DNA of 64,000 nucleotides from Aquibium sp. ELW1220 (GCF_030398385.1 NZ_JAOAOQ010000017.1:1-64000); one strand, 5' to 3'; positions 1 through 9,584 are shown, numbered from the stretch's first letter. Numbers and translations: made by a program. Notes: generated from the sequence alone by a model not told the origin.

Positions 1-140
1 CGCTCCCGACGGATCGGCTCGGTTCGGGAAAGCTACGCCGATTCGGGCCGTCGCCCGTGGGTCACGCTCCGTTCCGCTCCGCTTCACTTCGCGCGACCCA
101 CGGCGTGCATCCAGAAACCGCAGGAAAAGGGTACAGGAGT

Positions 141-217
141 CCCCCCCACTGCGTGGGGTTGGAGGATGGGCGGCAGCGCTGCCGGAGCTTATCCTCCAAC
201 CCCACGGAGTGGGGGGA
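141..217. repeat. palindromic intergenic repeat, copy 1
   Basis: The arms at 142-167 and 191-216 are complementary at 25 of 26 positions. The apex contains a perfect 14-base palindrome, CGGCAGCGCTGCCG (171-184), and the left arm holds a small hairpin of its own (CCCCAC/GTGGGG). A nested palindrome between genes, present twice in the same orientation, is the architecture of rhizobial intergenic mosaic elements. Assignment to a named family is not possible from sequence reading alone. Confidence 0.75.
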
Positions 218-475
218 GGTGGCGTCGCGCAGCGACGACGGAGGGGGGGGCTTGCGGGGGGGTGGGGTCGCGTAGCGGCGGCGGCGGGATGCGGAGGATG
301 GCGCGCAGCGGCGGAGGGGGCGATGCGGCGGGTGGCGTTTGGCATGATGCAGCCGAGGCCGGTCGAGGCCGCAGGGATTTACCGTCGTTGCAGCCATGCC
401 GGTCGTGGCTGGGCTGAAAGGCGTGAGCATCGGTGCGGCGGGGTCCCCCCTCCGCGTCGCTTCGCTCTGCACCTT

Positions 476-555
476 CCCCCCACTGCGTGGGGCTGGAGGA
501 TGGGCGGCAGTGCTGCCGGCAGCTTGTCCTCAATCCCATGCAGTGGGGTTGGAGG
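476..555. repeat. palindromic intergenic repeat, copy 2
   Basis: This is a second, more diverged copy of the unit at 141-217 in the same orientation. It shares the run CCCCCCACTGCGTGGGG, then the TGGAGGATGGGCGGCAG segment and the CTGCCGG apex. Its right arm (527-550) has several mismatches to the left arm, so the long stem is less perfect than in copy 1. It ends about 12 bases from the hyuB stop codon and could fold in the hyuB transcript as a 3' stem. Confidence 0.7.
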
Positions 556-567
556 TGGGCGTCGGCG

Positions 568-2256
568 TTAGCGGGGGCCGAATCTTTCTGCTGCCTGCTC
601 GGCGGTATAATACCCCATCGCCACGTCGCGGCGGATCAGGGCCGGGTCGCGCCGGGCCGGGTCGCCGTAGCCGCCGCCGCCGGGGGTGCCGACGCTGACG
701 CGGTCGCCGGGCTTCATCGGGATGTCCTGCTCCTTGGAAAGGTGGGCGGGCACGTGGGGGACGCCGTCGCGCCAGACGGTGACGGTGTTGACCGCGCCGT
801 CCTCGCCGCCGAGCGCGCCCTGCGGGCCGAAGCGGCCGTGGTCCATGACGAAGGACGCGCGGGCCTCCCCTCTCAGCAGCTCGATCTCGTAGGAGAGGCC
901 GAAGCCGCCGCGGTGCTCGCCCGCGCCGCCCGAGCCCTCGCGCAGCGCATAATGGCGGTAGAGGATCGGGTAGGCCTGTTCCATGACCTCGATCGGCGGC
1001 GACTTGGAGATGCCGATGGTGGAGCAGCCGTTGGTCAGGCCGTCGTGCCTCGCATTGCCGCCATAGCCGCCGCCGGAAAGCTGGTAGAGCACGAAGCCGC
1101 GGCCGCGCGCCGGATCGAAGCCGCCGAGCGCGAAGTTGCCGGAGGAGCCGGCGGGTGCGGCCGTCACCTTGTCTGGCACGGCCTGGACCATGGCGGAGAA
1201 GACGGCCTCGGCGATGCGCTGCGAGACTTCGGCCGCGCAGCCGGAGACCGGGCGCGGGTAGCGGGCGTCGAGGAAGGTGCCCTCCGGCCGCTTCACGATC
1301 AGCGGCTCGAAGGCGCCGGCGCTGATCGGCACGTCGGGGAAGATGTGGCGGATCGCCAGGTAGACGGACGACAGCGTGGTGGCGAGCACCGAGTTCATCG
1401 GCCCGGTGCAGGGCGCGCTGGAACCGGAAAAGTCGAAGGTCAGCGTGTCGCCGGACTTCTCGATGGCGAGCGCGATGGTCAGCGGCTCGTTCACGACGCC
1501 GTCGGAATCGACGAAGGCGGTCGAGCGCCAGGTGCCGTCGGGGATCTCGGCGATGCGGGCGCGCATCTGGTCGGCGGCGCGGCGGCGCAGTTCGGCGATC
1601 GCTTCGGTGATGGTTTCGTCGCCGTAGCGGTCGAGGATGCCGGCGAGCCGCTCGGCGCCGACCATCAGGGCGGCGGCCTGGGCCTTGATGTCGCCGATGC
1701 GCTGGTCGGCGATGCGGATGTTCGACGCGATGATGGCGTGGATCTCGGGATCGAGTTTTCCGCGCTTGAACAGCTTGACCGGCGGCAGGCGCAGGCCCTC
1801 CTGCTCGACGGCGGTGGCAGAGGCCGAGAAGCCGCCCGGCACCGAGCCGCCGATGTCGGGCCAGTGGCCGGTGTTGGAGAGCCAGCAGAAGATCTTTCCG
1901 CCGCGCCAGACCGGCATGGCGAAGCGCACGTCCATCAGGTGGGTGCCGCCGAGATAGGGGTCGTTGACGATGTAGATGTCGCCTTCCTCGGGCGGCTGGC
2001 AGCGGCCGTCGGCGATCATCTCGATGATGGTGCGGGTGGAATACTGCATGACGCCGACGAAGACCGGCAGGCCGCCGATGCCCTGCGCGATGAGCGAGCC
2101 GTCCTCGGCGGAATAGATGCCGTCGGAGCGGTCGTTGGCCTCGGCGATGACGGGGGAGAAGGCGGCACGCGAGAAGGTCAGATCCATCTCGTCGCAGACC
2201 TGGGCGAGCGCTGCCTGGATGACCGAGAGCGTGATGGCGTCGAGGGGCTTCGTCAT
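568..2256 (-). CDS. hyuB: hydantoinase B / 5-oxoprolinase family subunit
   Basis: This 562-residue protein is the B subunit of an ATP-dependent hydantoinase/oxoprolinase/acetone-carboxylase type enzyme (HyuB family), which hydrolyses cyclic imide or lactam substrates together with HyuA. Family features include an N-terminal TLSVIQAAL segment, NDPYLGGTHLMD at about residues 95-106, a GGGGYGDP segment near the C-terminus, and a Gly/Asp-rich central part. The length is usual for the family. The start ATG overlaps the hyuA stop codon (ATGA), so the two are translationally coupled. The exact substrate (hydantoin, 5-oxoproline or N-methylhydantoin) cannot be read from the sequence. Confidence 0.9.
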   Translation of the reverse strand: MTKPLDAITLSVIQAALAQVCDEMDLTFSRAAFSPVIAEANDRSDGIYSAEDGSLIAQGIGGLPVFVGVMQYSTRTIIEMIADGRCQPPEEGDIYIVNDPYLGGTHLMDVRFAMPVWRGGKIFCWLSNTGHWPDIGGSVPGGFSASATAVEQEGLRLPPVKLFKRGKLDPEIHAIIASNIRIADQRIGDIKAQAAALMVGAERLAGILDRYGDETITEAIAELRRRAADQMRARIAEIPDGTWRSTAFVDSDGVVNEPLTIALAIEKSGDTLTFDFSGSSAPCTGPMNSVLATTLSSVYLAIRHIFPDVPISAGAFEPLIVKRPEGTFLDARYPRPVSGCAAEVSQRIAEAVFSAMVQAVPDKVTAAPAGSSGNFALGGFDPARGRGFVLYQLSGGGYGGNARHDGLTNGCSTIGISKSPPIEVMEQAYPILYRHYALREGSGGAGEHRGGFGLSYEIELLRGEARASFVMDHGRFGPQGALGGEDGAVNTVTVWRDGVPHVPAHLSKEQDIPMKPGDRVSVGTPGGGGYGDPARRDPALIRRDVAMGYYTAEQAAERFGPR

Positions 2257-4331
2257 GCGGCTGCGCCTCCGATCGTGACGATGAGGTTGCCGTCGGCGTC
2301 GCCTGCCAGGCTGTCGCCCGGCGGCAGCACGGTGGTGGCGTCCATCTGCTCGAGGATCGCCGGGCCGTCGAACGCTGCGTCGAGCGGCAGGCGTTCGCGG
2401 GCATAGACCGGCGTGTCGATCCAGCGGCCATCGAACCAGACCGGGCGGACCTCGTTCAGCGCGCCGTCGAGGGTCGCGGCGCGGCCGGCGGGGTCGATCA
2501 GGGTCGACAGGTCGAGCGGCGCGCGCAGGCCGATGACGGAGGTGTTGAGATTGACGAGATTGGCGCGGATCTCCGGCAGTTCGACCCTGAAGCGGGCGAA
2601 ATAGGCCTTTTCGAACAGCGCCTGCAGCGTGGCGCGGTCGACCGCCGCGGAGGGCAGGGGAACGTTGAGGAGATGGGTCTGGCCGACGAACTGCATGTCG
2701 GCGGAATGCAGCACCTGCACGCTCTGGGGCCTGACCATTTCGGCGTCGATCAGCGCCATGCCGTCGGCCGACTGGGCGGCGAGGATCGCCTGCATGGCCG
2801 TCTCGTCGAGGCCGGCGACCGGCTGGTTGACGGTGCGGACGAAATCGTGGCGAAGGTCGGCCACCACGCAGCCGAGCGCATTGGTGATGCCCGGCCGCGC
2901 CGGAATGATCACCCTGGGGATGCCGAGCTCGCGGGCCAGCGCTGCGGCATGCAGCGGACCGGCGCCGCCGAAGGCGAAGAGGGCGAAGTCGCGCGGGTCG
3001 TTGCCGCGGGCGATCGAGACCATGCGGATGGCGCCGGCCATCTTCATGTTGGCGATGGTCAGGACCGCGCCCGCCGCCTCGACCGCGCCGACGCCGAGCG
3101 GACGGCCGAGCCTGTCTTCGAAGATCGCGCCGATCGTCTCGACGCTGGCAGCGTTCGCCACCGACAGGAGCTTTTTCGCGTTCAGCCGCCCGAGCAGCAG
3201 GTTGGCGTCGGAGATGGTGGGCTCGGTGCCGCCGCGGCCGTAGCAGATCGGGCCGGGAGAAGCGCCAGCGCTCTCGGGGCCGACCTGGAGCAGGCCGGCA
3301 TCGTCGACGCGGGCGATCGAGCCGCCGCCGGCGCCGACGGTGTGGACGTCGACCATCGGCACGTGGATCGGCATGGCATATTCGATCTCGATCTCGTTGG
3401 AGACCGCCGGCCGCGCGCCGCGGATCAGCGCGACGTCGGTGGAGGTGCCGCCCATGTCGTAGGTGACGAGGTTGTCGAAGCCGGCGCGGCGCCCGGTATA
3501 GGCGGCGGCCATGACGCCCGAGGCCGGGCCCGACATCACCGTCTTGGCGGCCTCGCGGGTGACGAGGGCGGCCGAGATCATGCCGCCATTGCCGTTCATG
3601 ATCAGGAACTCGCGCCGGTAGCCGCGCGACTGCAGTTCGTGGCGCAGGCGCTCGACATAGCGCTTCAGGATCGGCTGCACCGAGGCGTTGACGGCGGCGG
3701 TGACGCCGCGCTCGAACTCGCGCGCCTCCGAGAGCAGTGCGTGGCCCATGGTGATGTGGTCGTTCGGCCAGAGCTCGGCGGCGATCGCTGCGGCGCGCAG
3801 CTCGTGCGCGGGATTGGCGTAGGCGTGCAGGAAGTGGATGACCAGCGATTCGCAGCCCGCCTCGGCGAGCTGCCGCACCGCTGCGCGCACGCCGTCCTCG
3901 TCGAGCGGGACGCGCACCGCGCCCGACGCCTCCAGCCGCTCGTCGACTTCCAGCCGGAGATTGCGCTGGATCAAGGGAACGAAAACGCCGGTCATGCCAT
4001 AAGCTTGGGGGCGCGTGCGCCGGCCCAGTTCGATCACGTCGCGGAAGCCGGCGGTCGTGATCATGCCGGTGCGGGCGAGGCGCCGTTCGAGCACCGCGTT
4101 GGTGGTGGTGGTCGTGCCGTGGACGAGGAGGTCGATGTCGGGAATCGGAAAGCCGGTCGCTTCGAGCGCGGCGATGACGCCGAAGGCCTGGTTGTCGAGC
4201 GTGGTCGGCGTCTTGGCGAGACGGACCTTGCCGCCACCGCGTCCGTCGATCAGGATCAGGTCGGTGAAGGTCCCGCCGACGTCCACCCCGGCGACGACGC
4301 TCTCGGAGGCTGCGCCGTTTTTCTCGTCCAT
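2253..4331 (-). CDS. hyuA: hydantoinase A / 5-oxoprolinase family subunit
   Basis: This 692-residue HyuA-family subunit has the N-terminal nucleotide-binding motif GVDVGGTFTD at about residues 15-24 and a second actin-like ATP-binding segment, YDMGGTSTDVALI, in the middle. It phosphorylates or activates the cyclic substrate that HyuB then opens. I chose the ATG at 4331. A TTG at 4346 has a better-placed GAGG and would add five residues. It is first of a two-gene leftward operon with hyuB and is divergent from fpr. Confidence 0.9.
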   Translation of the reverse strand: MDEKNGAASESVVAGVDVGGTFTDLILIDGRGGGKVRLAKTPTTLDNQAFGVIAALEATGFPIPDIDLLVHGTTTTTNAVLERRLARTGMITTAGFRDVIELGRRTRPQAYGMTGVFVPLIQRNLRLEVDERLEASGAVRVPLDEDGVRAAVRQLAEAGCESLVIHFLHAYANPAHELRAAAIAAELWPNDHITMGHALLSEAREFERGVTAAVNASVQPILKRYVERLRHELQSRGYRREFLIMNGNGGMISAALVTREAAKTVMSGPASGVMAAAYTGRRAGFDNLVTYDMGGTSTDVALIRGARPAVSNEIEIEYAMPIHVPMVDVHTVGAGGGSIARVDDAGLLQVGPESAGASPGPICYGRGGTEPTISDANLLLGRLNAKKLLSVANAASVETIGAIFEDRLGRPLGVGAVEAAGAVLTIANMKMAGAIRMVSIARGNDPRDFALFAFGGAGPLHAAALARELGIPRVIIPARPGITNALGCVVADLRHDFVRTVNQPVAGLDETAMQAILAAQSADGMALIDAEMVRPQSVQVLHSADMQFVGQTHLLNVPLPSAAVDRATLQALFEKAYFARFRVELPEIRANLVNLNTSVIGLRAPLDLSTLIDPAGRAATLDGALNEVRPVWFDGRWIDTPVYARERLPLDAAFDGPAILEQMDATTVLPPGDSLAGDADGNLIVTIGGAAA

Positions 4332-4397
4332 GCCCGAATCCCGCAACCAAGACCTCAGGGGAGGACGCAGTTTGGAATGGGAGACTACCCGTGCGCC

Positions 4398-4427
4398 TTG
4401 ACCCGAAAATCATTTGTATACTAATAA
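4398..4427 (+). promoter_or_regulatory. possible sigma-70-like promoter for fpr
   Basis: TTGACC (4398-4403) and TAATAA (4422-4427) are separated by 18 bases in a short AT-rich patch of an otherwise GC-rich intergenic region, about 110 bases before the fpr start. A TATACT at 4417-4422 also exists but sits too close to the -35 box. This is a pattern match only. Confidence 0.35.
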
Positions 4428-4538
4428 TTCGCGGGAGCAAGAGCGAGGTTCCGCATCCGCTTTTTCACCCATGGGAATCCACCGCCGCTTCGTGCTATGG
4501 AGCCCCGCGCGAAACATCAGACCGACGGAGTTGAGCCG

Positions 4539-5360
4539 ATGACCGCGGTTCCCGCCAACGAAAATGCAGCGCCGCTTCGCTTCCCGATCCCGGCCAACGT
4601 GCATGCCGAGACCGTCGTTTCGGTGACGCACTACACCGACCGCTTGTTCTCGTTCCGCATCACCCGGCCGCAGAGCTTCCGCTTCCGCTCCGGCGAGTTC
4701 GTGATGATCGGGCTGCCCAATGCGGAGAAGCCGGTCTATCGCGCCTATTCGATCGCCAGCCCCGCCTGGGACGAGGAACTGGAGTTCTATTCGATCAAGG
4801 TGCCGAACGGCCCGCTGACCTCGGAACTGCAGAAGATCGTGCCGGGCGACACGATCCTGCTGCGCCAGAAGTCGACCGGCACGCTGGTGCTCGACGCGCT
4901 GAAGCCCGGCAAGCGGCTGTGGATGATCGCCACCGGCACCGGCATCGCGCCCTTCGCCAGCCTGATCCGCGATCCCGAGACCTACGACAAGTTCGAGCAG
5001 GTGGTGCTGACCAACACCTGCCGCGGCCTGGCCGAACTGCACTATGGCGACCAGCTGGTGGCGGCCGTCTCCGAGGATCCGCTGATCGGCGAACTGACCA
5101 CGGGCCGGCTGACCTACTACGCCACGACGACGCGCGACGCGTCGCCCCGGATGGGCCGCATCACCGACCTGATCGCATCGGGCAAGCTGTTTGCGGACCT
5201 GGGCTTCGACGCCTTCGATCCCCGGACCGACCGGGTGATGATCTGCGGCTCGATCGACATGATCCGCGATGTCTCGAAGCTGGTCGAGGAGGCGGGTCTC
5301 GTGGAAGGCTCCAACGCCGCGCCGGCCGACTTCGTGGTGGAGCGCGCCTTCGTCGGCTGA
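4539..5360 (+). CDS. fpr: ferredoxin--NADP reductase
   Basis: This 273-residue flavoprotein transfers electrons between NADP(H) and ferredoxin or flavodoxin in the cytoplasm. The FAD-binding RxYS motif is R68-A-Y-S71 and the NADP pyrophosphate loop is GTGIAP at 133-138. CGS near residue 230 and the C-terminal ERAFVG are typical of bacterial Fpr of the Rhodobacter/Azotobacter type. The ATG at 4539 has ACGGAG eight bases upstream; an upstream in-frame ATG at 4497 lacks a ribosome binding site. A strong intrinsic terminator follows directly, so the gene is probably a single transcription unit. Confidence 0.95.
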   Translation: MTAVPANENAAPLRFPIPANVHAETVVSVTHYTDRLFSFRITRPQSFRFRSGEFVMIGLPNAEKPVYRAYSIASPAWDEELEFYSIKVPNGPLTSELQKIVPGDTILLRQKSTGTLVLDALKPGKRLWMIATGTGIAPFASLIRDPETYDKFEQVVLTNTCRGLAELHYGDQLVAAVSEDPLIGELTTGRLTYYATTTRDASPRMGRITDLIASGKLFADLGFDAFDPRTDRVMICGSIDMIRDVSKLVEEAGLVEGSNAAPADFVVERAFVG

Positions 5361-5390
5361 ACGTCCGCGGCGGATCGCATGGAAACAGAA

Positions 5391-5420
5391 AACGGCGGCC
5401 GTATCGGCCGCCGTTTTTTT
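5391..5420 (+). terminator. intrinsic terminator after fpr
   Basis: The stem AACGGCGGCC (5391-5400) pairs perfectly with GGCCGCCGTT (5406-5415) over a five-base loop and runs into seven T residues. It lies 30 bases after the fpr stop. The A residues before the stem are few, but it may also stop the converging hydrolase gene. Confidence 0.9.
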
Positions 5421-5443
5421 CATGCGGGGCCGTCGCGCCGGCT

Positions 5444-6007
5444 TCAGCCCTGCAGGCGCGTCAGGAACTGCGCGAACACCATCGTCCCTTCGGGCCAGGG
5501 ACCGAAACCCGCCTCGGCATTGATGTGGCCCGCCTCGCCGGCGTCGAGCAACACCGAGCCCCAGGCGGCGGCGATGTCCTCGGCGACGTCGAAATCGCAG
5601 AACTCGTCGTTGCGGCTGGCGACGAGGATCGAGGGGAAGGGCAGCGGATCGCGCGGGTAGGGGCCGAAGGTCATCAGGTGGCGCGGCCTGATCTTCGGAT
5701 TGGCGACGTCCGGCGGCGCGACGAGGAAGGCCCCGGCGATCTTCCGCTCGATGGCGGGCAGCGCGTGGATGGCGGTCGGGATGCCCAGCGAATGGGCTAT
5801 CAGCACCAGCGGCTTCTCCGCCGCGTTGGCGGCCCTTGCCACCGCCGCCGTCCAGTCCTCGCGCACCGGCTTCGACCACTCGGCCTGCTCGACCCGGCGC
5901 GCGGTCGACAGCTTCTTCTCCCACCGGCTCTGCCAGTGGTCCGGCCCCGAATTGGTGTAGCCGGGGATGATCAGTATATCGGCGTCCTTGATCTTCATGG
6001 CGCCCAT
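5444..6007 (-). CDS. RBBP9/YdeN-family alpha/beta hydrolase
   Basis: This small serine hydrolase of 187 residues belongs to the RBBP9/YdeN family. The family hallmark PGYTNSGPDHWQ is at residues 15-26. The likely triad is Ser73 in AHSLG, Asp134 in SRNDEF and His161 in GEAGHIN. The family is cytoplasmic; the natural substrate is unknown. A second ATG three codons in (5998) is an equally possible start, since neither has a clear ribosome binding site. It converges on fpr and is divergent from the phasin gene. Confidence 0.9.
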   Translation of the reverse strand: MGAMKIKDADILIIPGYTNSGPDHWQSRWEKKLSTARRVEQAEWSKPVREDWTAAVARAANAAEKPLVLIAHSLGIPTAIHALPAIERKIAGAFLVAPPDVANPKIRPRHLMTFGPYPRDPLPFPSILVASRNDEFCDFDVAEDIAAAWGSVLLDAGEAGHINAEAGFGPWPEGTMVFAQFLTRLQG

Positions 6008-6085
6008 GTAGCGAGGCTGTGCCGGGCTCGCAACCCGCGCCAGCGGCGCTCTGCTTGACGCTTTGTGCGGTGCATCCTAATTTTG

Positions 6086-6096
6086 CCGCAGTGCGG
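6086..6096. promoter_or_regulatory. candidate PhaR-type operator before the phasin gene
   Basis: CCGCAGTGCGG is a perfect inverted repeat around a central G, 43 bases before the phasin start. It shares the GCAGTGC core with two elements upstream of the PHB-depolymerase-family gene in this window. PhaR repressors of polyhydroxybutyrate genes are known to bind TGC/GCA-rich palindromes near phasin genes; the assignment here is inference. Confidence 0.4.
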
Positions 6097-6138
6097 TCAC
6101 CGGATCGCGCGGACCCATCCATCCGAAAGGCACAGTGC

Positions 6139-6468
6139 ATGGTCAATTCGCTCGGGGACATGAACAAGCTCGGCAAGGAACTCGTCGACACCAGCCTGAA
6201 GAGCGTGGCGGCCGTCTCGAAAGGCGCGCAGGCGATCGCCGCCGAGGCGACCGAATACACCCGCAGGACGGCCGAGACCGGCAGCGCCACCCTCGAGAAG
6301 CTGCTCGCTTCGAAATCTCTCGACAAGGTGATCGAGGTGCAGGCAGATTTCGCGCGGAGCTCCTACGAATCGTTCGTGACCGAAGCGACGCGGATGAGCG
6401 AGCTCATGGCCGACATGTCGCGCGATGCGTTCAAACCCTTCGAATCCGTGCTCTCCAGGGCCAGATGA
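6139..6468 (+). CDS. phasin family protein
   Basis: This 109-residue, largely helical protein resembles phasin_2 family members, which coat polyhydroxyalkanoate granules. It has an amphipathic, Ala/Ser/Glu-rich helical body without cysteine, and the segment RSSYESFVTEATRMSELM matches the phasin core pattern (YE.F...T.M.EL). The ATG at 6139 has AAGG eight bases upstream. A longer frame starts at 6019 but overlaps the divergent promoter region. A terminator follows within 55 bases. The nearby PHB-depolymerase-family esterase fits a polyhydroxybutyrate role. Confidence 0.85.
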   Translation: MVNSLGDMNKLGKELVDTSLKSVAAVSKGAQAIAAEATEYTRRTAETGSATLEKLLASKSLDKVIEVQADFARSSYESFVTEATRMSELMADMSRDAFKPFESVLSRAR

Positions 6469-6520
6469 GGCGCTTCAGCCGGAATTGACGGGACAGGCGC
6501 GCCGCCGCGCGCTAGACAGG

Positions 6521-6550
6521 CCCGGCTGCGCAACCGCAGCCGGGCATTTT
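6521..6550 (+). terminator. terminator after the phasin gene
   Basis: CCCGGCTGCG (6521-6530) pairs perfectly with CGCAGCCGGG (6535-6544) over a CAAC loop, followed by CATTTTCGTT. It isolates the phasin gene from clpS. Confidence 0.8.
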
Positions 6551-6704
6551 CGTTAGTCGACGGGTGCGGCCTCCGGCGCCGCCGAAAAATCCGGGGTGCC
6601 GCTGGCGCGCCATATTGTCAGCACGAAAGAAGGCCTTAAAATCTGTCGATGATCGCCTACATTGAGAAGACTCTCCGAGTGACCGGGACACGGGAAGGCA
6701 GGAC

Positions 6705-7076
6705 TTGAAGACGGGTGGGCATGCCATGCGAAACCAGCCAGGGCGAATGCAGGGCAACGACGACAGGTCCAACACACCCGGGCGTGGCACGGCCGTCATC
6801 ACGCGGACCAAGCCCAAGACCAAGAAGCCCAGCCTCTATCGCGTCCTGATCCTCAACGACGACTACACCCCCATGGAGTTCGTCGTTCACATCCTGGAAC
6901 GGTTCTTCCAGAAGGACAGAGAGGCGGCGACCCGGATCATGCTCCACGTCCATAACCACGGCGTGGGCGAATGCGGCGTCTACACGTTCGAGGTCGCCGA
7001 GACGAAAGTGTCGCAAGTCATGGATTTTGCCCGTCAGCATCAGCATCCCCTGCAATGCGTGATGGAGAAAAAGTGA
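6705..7076 (+). CDS. clpS: ATP-dependent Clp protease adaptor ClpS
   Basis: ClpS delivers N-degron substrates to the ClpA unfoldase. The conserved core is present: [21 protein letters not shown] and the C-terminal end, with the NDDYTPM segment lining the N-end residue pocket. With the TTG at 6705 (preceded by GGAAGG at good spacing) it has 123 residues; an ATG at 6726 would give 116. The N-terminal 40 residues are polar and probably disordered. It is followed after 8 bases by clpA, whose GAGG overlaps the end of clpS, so the pair is an operon. Confidence 0.93.
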   Translation: MKTGGHAMRNQPGRMQGNDDRSNTPGRGTAVITRTKPKTKKPSLYRVLILNDDYTPMEFVVHILERFFQKDREAATRIMLHVHNHGVGECGVYTFEVAETKVSQVMDFARQHQHPLQCVMEKK

Positions 7077-7084
7077 GGTACTGA

Positions 7085-9556
7085 ATGCCGGCTTTCTCCC
7101 AAGGCCTGGAACGCGCCCTTCACCAGGCGCTGACCTTCGCGAACGAGCGACACCACGAATACGCGACGCTCGAACATCTCCTGCTGTCGCTGATCGACGA
7201 CACCGACGCGGCCGCCGTCATGCGCGCCTGCAATGTCGACCTGGACGAACTCAAGAAGACGGTGGTCAACTACATCGACACCGAGCTCGACAATCTGGTT
7301 ACCGGCTACGACGAGGATTCCAAGCCGACCGCCGGCTTCCAGCGCGTCATCCAGCGCGCGGTGATCCACGTCCAGTCGTCCGGCCGCGAGGAAGTGTCCG
7401 GCGCCAACGTGCTGGTGGCGATCTTCGCCGAGCGCGAGAGCCACGCCGCCTACTTCCTGCAGGAACAGCAGATGACCCGCTACGACGCGGTGAACTACAT
7501 CTCGCACGGCATCGCAAAGCGTCCCGGCGCCACCGAGACGCGCGCACCGCGCGGAGCCGAGGAGGACCAGCCCGGTCAGCCCGGAGCGGAACCGGAGGAA
7601 GGCGTGAAGAAGAAGCAGCAGGACGCACTGACGGCCTACTGCGTCAATCTGAATGCCAAGGCCAAGTCCGGCAAGATCGATCCGCTGATCGGCCGCGCCA
7701 ACGAGATCAACCGCACCATCCAGGTGCTGTGCCGCCGCTCCAAGAACAACCCGCTCTACGTGGGTGATCCGGGCGTCGGCAAGACCGCGATCGCCGAGGG
7801 GCTGGCCAAGCGCATCGTCGAGGGCGACGTGCCGGGCGTGCTGCTCAACGCCACGATCTTTGCGCTCGACATGGGCACGCTGCTCGCCGGCACCCGCTAT
7901 CGCGGCGATTTCGAGGAGCGGCTGAAGCAGGTTGTCAAGGAGCTCGAGGACTATCCGGGCGCGGTGCTGTTCATCGACGAGATCCACACGGTGATCGGCG
8001 CGGGTGCGACGTCGGGCGGCGCGATGGACGCGTCGAACCTGCTGAAGCCGGCGCTGTCGTCGGGCGCTATCCGCTGCATCGGCTCGACCACCTACAAGGA
8101 GTTCCGGCAGTTCTTCGAGAAGGACCGCGCGCTGGTGCGGCGCTTCCAGAAGATCGATGTCAACGAGCCGTCGCTCGACGATGCGATCGAGATCATGAAG
8201 GGGCTGAAGCCCTATTACGAGGACTTCCACAAGGTGAAGTTCACCAACGACGCCATCAAGGCGGCGGTGGAGCTGTCGTCACGCTACATCAACGACCGCA
8301 AGCTGCCGGACAAGGCGATCGACGTGATCGACGAGACCGGGGCCTCGCAGATGCTGCTGCCGGAGAACAAGCGCAAGAAGACGATCGGCGTGAAGGAGAT
8401 CGAGGCGACCATCGCCACGATGGCCCGCATTCCGCCGAAGACCGTGTCGGCGGACGACGAGAAGGTGCTGGCCACGCTGGAGCAGGAACTGCGCAGCGTC
8501 GTCTACGGCCAGGACACGGCGATCACCGCGCTCGCGTCGGCCATCAAGCTCGCCCGCGCCGGGCTTCGCGAACCGGAGAAGCCGATCGGCTCCTACCTGT
8601 TCTCGGGCCCGACGGGCGTCGGCAAGACCGAGGTCGCCAAGCAGCTGGCCGCCTCGCTCGGCGTCGAGCTGCTGCGCTTCGACATGTCGGAATACATGGA
8701 GAGGCACACGGTTTCGCGGCTGATCGGCGCGCCTCCCGGCTATGTCGGCTTCGACCAGGGCGGTCTCCTGACCGACGGCGTCGACCAGCATCCGCACTGC
8801 GTGCTGCTGCTCGACGAGGTGGAGAAGGCGCATCCGGACCTGTTCAACATCCTGTTGCAGGTGATGGACCACGGCAAGCTGACCGATCACAACGGCAAGC
8901 AGATCGACTTCCGCAACGTCATCCTGATCATGACGACCAATGCGGGCGCGGCCGATGCGCAGCGCGCGGCGATCGGCTTCGGTTCGTCGAAGCGCGAGGG
9001 CGACGACGTGGAGGCGATCAACCGCCTGTTCACGCCGGAGTTCCGCAACCGCCTCGACGCGATCATCCCGTTCGGCTCGCTGCCGGTGCCGGTGGTGCAT
9101 CAGGTCGTGCAGAAGTTCGTCATGCAGCTGGAAGCGCAGCTTTCCGAGCGTGGCGTCACCTTCGACCTGTCTCCCGAGGCGATCGCCTGGCTGGCGGAGA
9201 AGGGCTATGACGAGCGCATGGGGGCACGGCCGCTCGGCCGCGTCATCCAGGAGCACATCAAGAAGCCGCTGGCCGAGGAAGTGCTGTTCGGCAAGCTCAA
9301 GAAGGGCGGCACCGTGCGCGTGACTGTCGAGACCAAGGACAGCGGCGCAACCGGCCTGAAGCTCGACACCATCGCCGACGAAACGCCGGTGCGGCCGAAG
9401 AAGGAAGAGCCGGAGGGCGAGACCGTTCGCAAGCCGAAGGTCAAGCGCGTCAAGCAGGCCAAGGTCGCGACGGCTAAGCCGAAGGGCAAGACGCCACCGA
9501 AGGACAACGAGCCGCCGAAGCGCAGCCTCGTGCCGCAGCTGCCGCGCAAGAGCTGA
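7085..9556 (+). CDS. clpA: ATP-dependent Clp protease ATP-binding subunit ClpA
   Basis: ClpA is the AAA+ unfoldase that feeds ClpP. It has a Clp-N double repeat at residues 1-140, a first AAA module with Walker A GDPGVGKT near 227 and Walker B FIDEIH, and a second AAA module with GPTGVGKT near 507 and [11 protein letters not shown]. The protein ends in the ClpB_D2-small domain. At 823 residues it is about 65 longer than E. coli ClpA because of a Lys/Pro-rich tail (roughly 755-823). It lacks the middle coiled coil of ClpB, which supports ClpA. It is coupled to clpS upstream and followed by a hairpin. Confidence 0.95.
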   Translation: MPAFSQGLERALHQALTFANERHHEYATLEHLLLSLIDDTDAAAVMRACNVDLDELKKTVVNYIDTELDNLVTGYDEDSKPTAGFQRVIQRAVIHVQSSGREEVSGANVLVAIFAERESHAAYFLQEQQMTRYDAVNYISHGIAKRPGATETRAPRGAEEDQPGQPGAEPEEGVKKKQQDALTAYCVNLNAKAKSGKIDPLIGRANEINRTIQVLCRRSKNNPLYVGDPGVGKTAIAEGLAKRIVEGDVPGVLLNATIFALDMGTLLAGTRYRGDFEERLKQVVKELEDYPGAVLFIDEIHTVIGAGATSGGAMDASNLLKPALSSGAIRCIGSTTYKEFRQFFEKDRALVRRFQKIDVNEPSLDDAIEIMKGLKPYYEDFHKVKFTNDAIKAAVELSSRYINDRKLPDKAIDVIDETGASQMLLPENKRKKTIGVKEIEATIATMARIPPKTVSADDEKVLATLEQELRSVVYGQDTAITALASAIKLARAGLREPEKPIGSYLFSGPTGVGKTEVAKQLAASLGVELLRFDMSEYMERHTVSRLIGAPPGYVGFDQGGLLTDGVDQHPHCVLLLDEVEKAHPDLFNILLQVMDHGKLTDHNGKQIDFRNVILIMTTNAGAADAQRAAIGFGSSKREGDDVEAINRLFTPEFRNRLDAIIPFGSLPVPVVHQVVQKFVMQLEAQLSERGVTFDLSPEAIAWLAEKGYDERMGARPLGRVIQEHIKKPLAEEVLFGKLKKGGTVRVTVETKDSGATGLKLDTIADETPVRPKKEEPEGETVRKPKVKRVKQAKVATAKPKGKTPPKDNEPPKRSLVPQLPRKS

Positions 9557-9584
9557 CGCTCAGGCGCCGTCGCTTCGGAAGATC

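Larger units (their letters stand above)
1..567. other. gene-free region with palindromic repeats
   Basis: No convincing coding sequence lies between the window edge and the stop codon of hyuB. The stretch is very G-rich on the plus strand and carries two copies of a palindromic unit (141-217 and 476-555). It also has a smaller inverted repeat, CGTGGGTC at 56-63 against GACCCACG at 95-102. Open frames exist on both strands but look like the by-product of high GC and repeats; none has a ribosome binding site or family resemblance that I recognise. Confidence 0.7.

Noticed and set aside
141-217. CRISPR-like interpretation of the palindromic repeats
   Set aside because: Only two copies, about 260 bases apart, with nested palindromes and no spacer regularity.
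433-2406. Long plus-strand frame across the hyuB region
   Set aside because: It is antisense to hyuB, whose domain content and coupled start are clear, and it begins inside the palindromic repeat.
4410-6326. Minus-strand frame of 638 codons over fpr and the hydrolase
   Set aside because: It reads antisense through fpr and out of frame through the hydrolase; its translation changes character with each underlying gene.
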